In this document: positions 1 to 4,395 of the stretch, piece after piece
Numbering within the stretch: the first letter of the stretch is position 1
Layout: each line of letters starts with the position of its first letter
From: Acidobacteriota bacterium
GTDB taxonomy: Bacteria; Acidobacteriota; Terriglobia; Terriglobales; Acidobacteriaceae
Assembly (NCBI GenBank): GCA_021780095.1
Contig: JAJXZK010000356.1
Coordinates: forward strand, 1 to 5,788
DNA: 5,788 bases
Reading direction: 5' to 3'
The notes under the pieces: generated by a model
The model's input: only the letters and a program-made list of their open reading frames with translations
What the model was told of the DNA's origin: nothing
Database searches by the model: none
Position numbers and translations under genes: made by a program

Positions 1-1058
1 TGGAGGTCCGCAAAAGCGGGCCGGTAACTTCCGCGACAGTGACTGTTCAGAACACTGTGATCGCGCCGCCGCTGGAGAAGCGGTCCAAACTGGGCGGGGA
101 CCTGGTCGCCGGAAAATTTATAGCGCTGGTGGAAATCGTTCCGCCGCGCGGCATCAGCGCGCACCGCGAACTGCAGGCAGCCACCCTGCTGGCGCAGAAT
201 GGCGTGGAAGCGATCAATGTTCCAGATTCGCCGCGGGCCTCGGCCCGAATGAGCGCGTTGAGCCTATGTCTGCAAATTCAGCAGCAGGTTGGCATCGAGA
301 GTGTGCTGCACTACACCTGCCGCGATCGCAACGTATTAAGCATTCAGTCCGACCTGTTGGGAGCGGCGTCGCTGGGACTGCGAAATATCCTTTGCCTGAC
401 CGGCGATCCCCCCAAACTGGGGAATTATCCGGATGCCACCGCCGTGTTTGACGTGGATGCGATTGGGCTGGTGAACATTGTTCGCAATCTGAACAGCGGC
501 CTGGATATTGGCGGAAATTCGATCGGCGCGTCTACTGGATTTGCGATCGGTGTGGCCGCCAATCCCGGCGTGCCGGACCTCGACAACGAGGTGCGGAGAT
601 TTGCCTATAAAGTTGAAGCCGGCGCCGAGTATGCCATTACTCAGCCGGTGTTCGATCTGCGCCTGCTGGAAGCTTTTCTGAAGCGGGTCGAGCAGTTTCG
701 TCTGCCGGTAATTGCCGGGATCTGGCCGCTGATCAGCCTGCGCAATGCGGAGTTTATGCGGAACGATCTGCGTGTCTTTGTGCCGGATGAAGTCCTGCTG
801 CGCATGCAGCAGGCGGATACCCCGGAGCTGGCACGCGCGGAAGGCGTGAAGATTGCCCAGGAAATGCTGATCGCGGCACGCGATATGGTGCAGGGGGTGC
901 AGGTCAGCGCACCGTCGGGTCGATTCGAAGCGGCCTTGACTGTGATGGAAAGCGTGCTGCCCAACAAGTCCGGGCAGACCATCAAGCCGACTGCCGTGGG
1001 ATCGACAGGAAAAGTGCAACAGGAAGCGGAACAGGGAGTCAATCTTGGCAAGCTTTGA
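1..1058 (+). CDS. Methylenetetrahydrofolate reductase module, probably the C-terminal part of a bifunctional homocysteine S-methyltransferase/MTHFR (5' partial)
   Basis: This flavoprotein reduces 5,10-methylene-THF to 5-methyl-THF, the methyl donor for methionine synthesis in the cytoplasm. Residues are numbered from the GTG at 39. VEIVPPRG (31-38) carries Glu32, which matches the catalytic Glu of E. coli MetF. HYTCRDRN lies at 91-98. TGDPP (121-125) contains Asp123, matching the flavin-modulating Asp of the family. TQPVF (201-205) holds the folate-contacting Gln202, and GIWPLIS is at 227-233. The frame stays open upstream to position 3, reading EVRKSGPVTSAT before the GTG. The only purine-rich motif (3-7) is about 31 nt from that GTG, too far to serve as an RBS. 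The stretch around residues 3-30 (Ser/Thr/Val/Pro-rich, then PPLEKRSKLGGDLVAGKF) resembles the interdomain linker of YitJ-type fusions. The true start therefore probably lies left of the window, with a homocysteine methyltransferase domain before it. A tail of about 35 residues follows the conserved APSGRFEAAL segment (291-300). The MTHFR assignment is firm; the fusion is inferred. Confidence 0.9.
   Translation, partial: EVRKSGPVTSATVTVQNTVIAPPLEKRSKLGGDLVAGKFIALVEIVPPRGISAHRELQAATLLAQNGVEAINVPDSPRASARMSALSLCLQIQQQVGIESVLHYTCRDRNVLSIQSDLLGAASLGLRNILCLTGDPPKLGNYPDATAVFDVDAIGLVNIVRNLNSGLDIGGNSIGASTGFAIGVAANPGVPDLDNEVRRFAYKVEAGAEYAITQPVFDLRLLEAFLKRVEQFRLPVIAGIWPLISLRNAEFMRNDLRVFVPDEVLLRMQQADTPELARAEGVKIAQEMLIAARDMVQGVQVSAPSGRFEAALTVMESVLPNKSGQTIKPTAVGSTGKVQQEAEQGVNLGKL
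1033..1038 (+). promoter_or_regulatory. Ribosome binding site for xseB, inside the end of the MTHFR gene
   Basis: AGGGAG lies 6 nt before the TTG at 1045 and is complementary to the 16S rRNA tail. It supports TTG as the real xseB start. It sits within the last codons of the upstream gene, as expected for translational coupling. Confidence 0.6.
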
Positions 1059-1296
1059 AGAATCTTTAAAGCAGTTGGAGACGATCGTCGCCAAGCTGGA
1101 ACGCGGCGACATGCCGCTGGAAGAGTCCGTTCGGCTCTTTGAAGAAGGCGTCAAATTATCGAATGCCTGCAAGGGAGATTTGGAAGCGGCGGAAGGCAAG
1201 ATCCAGATTTTGCTGAAGCAGAAAGATGGTAGCCGCAAAGCAGAGCCGTTCCCCGCCGACGATGATTCGGCCGGCGAGTTGAAACAGTCGTTATAG
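1045..1296 (+). CDS. xseB: Exodeoxyribonuclease VII small subunit
   Basis: This is the small subunit of exonuclease VII, which with XseA degrades single-stranded DNA to short oligonucleotides in repair and recombination. At 83 aa it has the usual family length (E. coli about 80). SFEESLKQLETIV (3-15), LERGDMPLEESVRLFEEGVKL (18-38) and the Cys-containing helix through AAEGKIQILL (48-57) follow the XseB pattern of paired amphipathic helices that bind the large subunit. The last 20 or so residues are acidic, low in complexity and probably disordered. The start is TTG. The family N-terminus begins exactly here, an AGGGAG lies 6 nt upstream, and the next Met is residue 23, inside the conserved core. 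The gene overlaps the MTHFR frame by 14 bp, so coupled translation is likely. No xseA is in the window; it could lie upstream. The gene is followed by a convergent spacer, not by isoprenoid genes (ispA, dxs) that often neighbour xseB. Confidence 0.95.
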   Translation: MASFEESLKQLETIVAKLERGDMPLEESVRLFEEGVKLSNACKGDLEAAEGKIQILLKQKDGSRKAEPFPADDDSAGELKQSL

Positions 1297-1387
1297 CAAA
1301 CCAGAATATCTGCAGCTTGGACCGAGAAGAAGATCCTTCGACTAGTCGCCGCGGCGACCTTCGCTGGGAATGACAACTGTTTCTTAT
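1297..1387. other. Convergent intergenic spacer
   Basis: This 91-bp stretch lies between the stop of xseB (plus) and the stop of the LmbE-like gene (minus). It must hold the 3' ends of both transcripts. I see no hairpin followed by a clean T-run on either strand, so no classical intrinsic terminator can be called. Most of the spacer is taken up by the repeat-like element described separately. Confidence 0.6.
1329..1376. repeat. Candidate interspersed repeat with overlapping palindromes
   Basis: CGACTAGTCG (1339-1348) is a perfect 10-bp palindrome and GTCGCCGCGGCGAC (1345-1358) is a perfect 14-bp palindrome. They share GTCG, so that segment can pair with the CGAC on its left or the CGAC on its right, but not both. 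The flanks, GATCCTTCGACT on the left and CTTCGCTGGGAATGACA on the right, have the look of short intergenic repeats ('ATCCTTCG...CGCTCAGGATGACA' type) that I recall as common in soil bacterial genomes. Repeat status cannot be shown from a single copy. The hairpin may help end the convergent transcripts, but no T-tract follows it. Confidence 0.4.
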
Positions 1388-4219
1388 TTACTTCGCTGCC
1401 TTCGCCGACACCTTCTGCATGCCAGGATTGCTGGACAGACTTAGTAAGTCGACGAAGATACGATAGGCTCCGGGAACACCTTCGGGTAGCTGGCGATAGA
1501 GCGCATACGCGTCGTAGACATAGAACCCTTTGCCATAGGGAGCCATCAGGAGGCCGCCCTTTTGGGGATCCTGATTGGGATCGTGGGTCTCTGTCGGCGC
1601 GGTATAGTGTGGGTCCCAACTGCGCATGAAGCCGTGACCGCGCTCTTCTACCCAGCCAGTGAAATCCTGCTCGGTAATTTTGTTGGGCCAGGTCAACGCG
1701 GGATAACTCGGATCGAGGAAAGTTACCTTCGAGTTTTCATCGATCACTTTTTCTGGATTGCCGCCGAGTTGAAATGGATAGGGACCCGAGGTATCTCCCA
1801 ACTCCGTCAAATTGTATTGGACGATCAGCGTTCCACCATTCTTCACATACTCCAGCAGACGCGCGTTGAAAGTTTTCAACTCGGGCCGAACAGCATAAGC
1901 ACGCACGCCCAGAACGATGGCGCGAAAACGACCCAGGTCGCCCGTCGCTATATCCTGCGCGGATAGAAATGCAGTTTGAATTCCTAATTGCTGTAGAGAC
2001 GCCGCAAGACTATCCCCTGTTCCCGCCACATAGCCAACGGTTAAACCTGTGGGCATATGGATATCAACTCCGGCCGTCCGGTAGGTAGCATCGCGATAGT
2101 ACGGATAGGAACGAAGGCCCGGATATCCGACCGCAGTTGAGCCTGACGTGTAGGTATGCCCCTGGTACGACGCTGTGGCGGTAATGCGGTACGGCCTGGC
2201 TTCCACCTGTTTCGGGACCACTTCGAATTCAATGTTCTGTTGGCCGCCATTTTGCTGGGTGGCGAATTGAGCCTTCGCCGGATTGGATGTCCAGCCTTCG
2301 GGAAGATTCAGAGAAACACTGCCGGCCGCAGGGCCTTCAACATCGCTGCGAATTTGGACGTGAATTGCGAAAGACTTACTTGTCATTGGAACGATGCCGG
2401 CCTTCGGCGACACCCATACCGAAATTGCCGGAGCCACCAGCAGGGGATCCAGAACCGGCCCGTACCCATGCACCGAATGCACGGTCTGCACCACCTGATC
2501 CAGCACTACTTCCGCGCCGTGATAACTGAACGTTGCTCTGGCCGCGAGCGGATACGGCATCCAGGAGTGATTCAGATAGTCCGGATTCGAAACGTCGTAG
2601 TACGGCTGCTCCAGGTTGGGGCGCGTGAAGTATGGCTTGGTGGGGGTCGCGTCCTCGGAAACTGTAACGGAAAATTTCGCTTCCGCGGTATCGTCCGCAT
2701 TCACTGAGATCGGCGCCGGGGGAAGCCATTCGAGCTTCCAGTCTTTGTCCGGCGTGGTCGCGAGATGGACATCCTTCACAGTGACGGGATCGGTTCCCTG
2801 ATCGGCAAGACGCACACTGACTTGAAACGACTGGCCAGGGATGGCGGATTGAAACGTATTCGAGCTGCCTCTGCCATAGTGTCCTCGTCCCCCGCCGTCG
2901 CCGTTTGACACCACCGCTTCCATGCTGAGACCAAGCGCCTGGGTGACGGCAGCGTTGAATTGCACTTTCTTCACGCCTAGCTCGTGCAGCATGTTGTAGC
3001 GAGCATCTTCCGGCAGCGGTTTCTGTTGGATTTGTTTCATCAGCGCGTCGGTCTCTACCAGTCCGCGCGCCAGTAGCGGCGCAATTTTTTCCGGCGTATC
3101 GATCGAATAACTCTGGATAGCCTGCTCTACGAGCGCATTGATGGACGTCAGCTTGGCACGAATCCAGCCAGCCTGGTCCGCGGGTGCGTAGTCCGCAATT
3201 CCGGCGAGCGAGGTATCAATTCCACCGAAGAAACCCGTCTCCTTATCTTTTGCGGGAACGCGCGAAGCATACAGCCGATACGGCGATGCATCGGGACCGG
3301 GAGAAGGAATCCCGTAGCCGCCATTCTGCGATTTTTGCTGGCCCCATCCTTCGGTAGCAATCTGCGAGTAGGAGAGACCGAGCGAAGGATCATATTGGCC
3401 GACTGGAATCGTCAGCGTGGGCGACGGCTTGCCTTCAATCCAGGTGTTGTTGATGTAGTCGTGAAAGCGCGCAGGCGCCCAGTGACCCGTAGCGTAATCA
3501 AACACGCCCTGCGAAGAGATGGTAGCGAACGGAGTGCGCACGTACATCTTCAACGGAGCCCAAGGACGAAGGCCCGCGCGGATTTGATCGGGAAACATCT
3601 TGGGATCGGCGGCGGCGTTGTAGACCTCCTGCGCCATTTGCCCGGCGACCTGGTGTTGCCCGTGCCCGTCGGAAACATTGCCGGAAAATACAGACGTCAC
3701 CACCAGCGGGCGAGTCATGCGAACCACTCGAACCGAATCATAGAGGACGCGATCGTATCCCCACTTTTCCATCGCCTCCTCTTTGGTTTTGGTGAATCCA
3801 AAGTCGGCAGCGCGAGACCAATATTGGTGCACACCATAGTAGCGATCGGCCTTTAACAACTCTTCTGTCCGAAGAACACCTAATGGGTCCCAGAAATCGG
3901 ATGACATCACGTTCTGGCCGCCTTCGCCGCGGTTCAACGTAAACAAATTGGTATCGGCGCCCACGTCGCGACTCTCATACGTCAGCACGCCACCGTCTTC
4001 ATCATCCGGGTGCGCGGTAAACATGATGAGACTCGCCCGCGTATGCAGCTCCCTCAGCGTGCGCGAAAGTGCGGCTGCGCCGCGGTTTAGCTGAATGGCG
4101 CGAGCATTGGGATCTGGCTCAACCTTGGCGGAAGTCTGGCTGAAAACTGGTATCGTGATCCATGCCATGCATGCAAGCAGGACGACGCCGACGGATTGTT
4201 GCGCGGAGCATCGATTCAT
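1388..4219 (-). CDS. Predicted exported PIG-L/LmbE-family deacetylase-like protein with NEW3-like and ThuA/GATase-like domains
   Basis: PIG-L/LmbE enzymes are zinc hydrolases that remove N-acetyl groups from GlcNAc-type substrates (MshB, BshB, PIG-L). Numbering is from the ATG at 4219 (943 aa). A signal peptide spans about residues 1-28 (hydrophobic VGVVLLACMAWITIPVF, then SQTSA). The LmbE domain is about 45-240: AHPDDE (69-74) supplies His/Asp zinc ligands and the catalytic Asp, and GHGQH (185-189) gives a later HxxH ligand motif. A mostly helical segment (about 340-435) and a Gly-rich linker with GDGGGRGHYGRG (440-451) follow. Two beta-rich stretches come next; the second (about 595-695, with LNLPEGWTSNP) resembles the alpha-galactosidase NEW3 domain. 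The last domain (about 715-930, with FRAIVLGVRAY and EYVKNGGTLIVQYN) resembles a ThuA/class-I glutamine amidotransferase fold. It has no Cys nucleophile, and the mature chain contains no Cys at all. ATG 4219 is preferred over GTG 4243 because AAAGGT lies 7 nt before it and the signal peptide then begins properly. Substrate unknown. Confidence 0.88.
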   Translation of the reverse strand: MNRCSAQQSVGVVLLACMAWITIPVFSQTSAKVEPDPNARAIQLNRGAAALSRTLRELHTRASLIMFTAHPDDEDGGVLTYESRDVGADTNLFTLNRGEGGQNVMSSDFWDPLGVLRTEELLKADRYYGVHQYWSRAADFGFTKTKEEAMEKWGYDRVLYDSVRVVRMTRPLVVTSVFSGNVSDGHGQHQVAGQMAQEVYNAAADPKMFPDQIRAGLRPWAPLKMYVRTPFATISSQGVFDYATGHWAPARFHDYINNTWIEGKPSPTLTIPVGQYDPSLGLSYSQIATEGWGQQKSQNGGYGIPSPGPDASPYRLYASRVPAKDKETGFFGGIDTSLAGIADYAPADQAGWIRAKLTSINALVEQAIQSYSIDTPEKIAPLLARGLVETDALMKQIQQKPLPEDARYNMLHELGVKKVQFNAAVTQALGLSMEAVVSNGDGGGRGHYGRGSSNTFQSAIPGQSFQVSVRLADQGTDPVTVKDVHLATTPDKDWKLEWLPPAPISVNADDTAEAKFSVTVSEDATPTKPYFTRPNLEQPYYDVSNPDYLNHSWMPYPLAARATFSYHGAEVVLDQVVQTVHSVHGYGPVLDPLLVAPAISVWVSPKAGIVPMTSKSFAIHVQIRSDVEGPAAGSVSLNLPEGWTSNPAKAQFATQQNGGQQNIEFEVVPKQVEARPYRITATASYQGHTYTSGSTAVGYPGLRSYPYYRDATYRTAGVDIHMPTGLTVGYVAGTGDSLAASLQQLGIQTAFLSAQDIATGDLGRFRAIVLGVRAYAVRPELKTFNARLLEYVKNGGTLIVQYNLTELGDTSGPYPFQLGGNPEKVIDENSKVTFLDPSYPALTWPNKITEQDFTGWVEERGHGFMRSWDPHYTAPTETHDPNQDPQKGGLLMAPYGKGFYVYDAYALYRQLPEGVPGAYRIFVDLLSLSSNPGMQKVSAKAAK

Positions 4220-4226
4220 TCGTATG

Positions 4227-4232
4227 ACCTTT
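4227..4232 (-). promoter_or_regulatory. Ribosome binding site of the LmbE-like gene
   Basis: On the minus strand AAAGGT is followed by 7 nt and then ATG at 4219. The in-frame GTG at 4243 has no purine-rich motif in front of it; the preceding bases read CGCCACTACC. This site therefore decides the start and shortens the protein from 951 to 943 aa. Confidence 0.7.
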
Positions 4233-4253
4233 GTGGATGACACGGTAGTGGCG

Positions 4254-4259
4254 ATTCTA
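4254..4259 (-). promoter_or_regulatory. Possible -10 element for the LmbE-like gene
   Basis: The minus strand reads TAGAAT, one mismatch from TATAAT. Transcription would begin near 4247, giving a leader of about 28 nt before the ATG at 4219. No convincing -35 lies 16-18 bp upstream, where the sequence is CCAATC-like. This is a weak call. Confidence 0.25.
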
Positions 4260-4314
4260 AAACAACGTGCAATGATGATTGGACACGGATCGCTCGTGCA
4301 ACGATTCGCGGATC

Positions 4315-4331
4315 GGTTGATATCATCAACC
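4315..4331. promoter_or_regulatory. Inverted repeat GGTTGAT-ATC-ATCAACC, candidate operator
   Basis: Two perfect 7-bp arms flank a 3-nt centre. The element sits in the divergent promoter region, about 65 bp before the permease start and about 95 bp before the LmbE start. It lies just upstream of the CATAAT box at 4345-4350, where a bound regulator could block or activate transcription. TTTT follows at 4332-4335, so a terminator is an alternative, but no plus-strand gene ends upstream and the stem is AT-rich. The cognate regulator is unknown. Confidence 0.4.
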
Positions 4332-4344
4332 TTTTCGCTCCTTC

Positions 4345-4350
4345 CATAAT
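4345..4350 (+). promoter_or_regulatory. Possible -10 element for the permease gene
   Basis: CATAAT is one mismatch from TATAAT and would start transcription near 4357, about 39 nt before the ATG. The best -35-like hexamer, TTGATA at 4317-4322, is 22 bp away. That is too far for a standard sigma-70 promoter, so the site may need an activator or may not be real. Confidence 0.25.
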
Positions 4351-4385
4351 CTCAGACGCAGGACAGTTTCTCTCATAGAACACTG

Positions 4386-4390
4386 AAGGA
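4386..4390 (+). promoter_or_regulatory. Ribosome binding site of the permease gene
   Basis: AAGGA is followed by 5 nt (TAGCG) and then ATG at 4396, which fixes the permease start. Confidence 0.65.
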
Positions 4391-4395
4391 TAGCG

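Larger units (their letters stand above)
4220..4395. promoter_or_regulatory. Divergent intergenic region between the LmbE-like gene and the permease gene
   Basis: This 176-bp gap must carry promoters for both outward-facing genes. It contains an AAAGGT ribosome binding site and a TAGAAT box on the minus strand. On the plus strand it holds the inverted repeat at 4315-4331, a CATAAT box (4345-4350) and an AAGGA ribosome binding site. A 7-bp direct repeat, CGGATCG, occurs at 4286-4292 and 4309-4315, 23 bp apart. The second copy touches the inverted repeat. No open frame here looks coding. Confidence 0.55.

Noticed and set aside
641..1051. Minus-strand open frame of 136 codons
   Set aside because: Antisense to conserved MTHFR codons; composition is Arg/Ser/Thr-rich and no family is recognisable.
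1345..1358. Intrinsic terminator formed by the GC-rich palindrome
   Set aside because: A realistic hairpin has only a 5-bp stem with a CGCG loop, and no T-run follows on either strand, so it is reported as a palindrome or repeat.
336..1619. Long minus-strand open frame (427 codons) across xseB and the MTHFR gene
   Set aside because: It lies antisense to two clearly recognised genes and also overlaps the end of the LmbE gene in another frame. The translation is rich in Arg, Ser, His and Gln with no recognisable domain, as expected of a shadow frame in GC-rich DNA.
2156..2707. Plus-strand open frame of 183 codons inside the LmbE-like gene
   Set aside because: Antisense to a continuous, domain-bearing frame; Arg/His-rich translation without motifs. 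The same holds for the frames at 1562-1966, 2287-2529, 2616-2801 and 3335-3856.
4160..4219. Lipoprotein signal (LLAC near residue 17) in the LmbE-like protein
   Set aside because: The hydrophobic stretch before the Cys is only about 7 residues and continues well past it (MAWITIPVF), which fits an ordinary signal peptide better; Leu at -2 is also not typical of a lipobox.
4317..4329. FNR-like site TTGAT-N3-ATCAA
   Set aside because: The FNR consensus has a 4-bp centre (TTGAT-N4-ATCAA). Here the centre is 3 bp, which would place the half-sites out of register, so it is kept only as a generic inverted repeat.
4315..4335. Intrinsic terminator (7-bp stem followed by TTTT)
   Set aside because: The stem is AT-rich with a 3-nt loop, the T-run is only four long, and no plus-strand gene ends upstream of it.
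4095..4349. Plus-strand open frame of 84 codons spanning the LmbE start and the promoter region
   Set aside because: About half is antisense to the signal-peptide end of the LmbE gene and the rest covers the promoter region. No ribosome binding site or recognisable protein.
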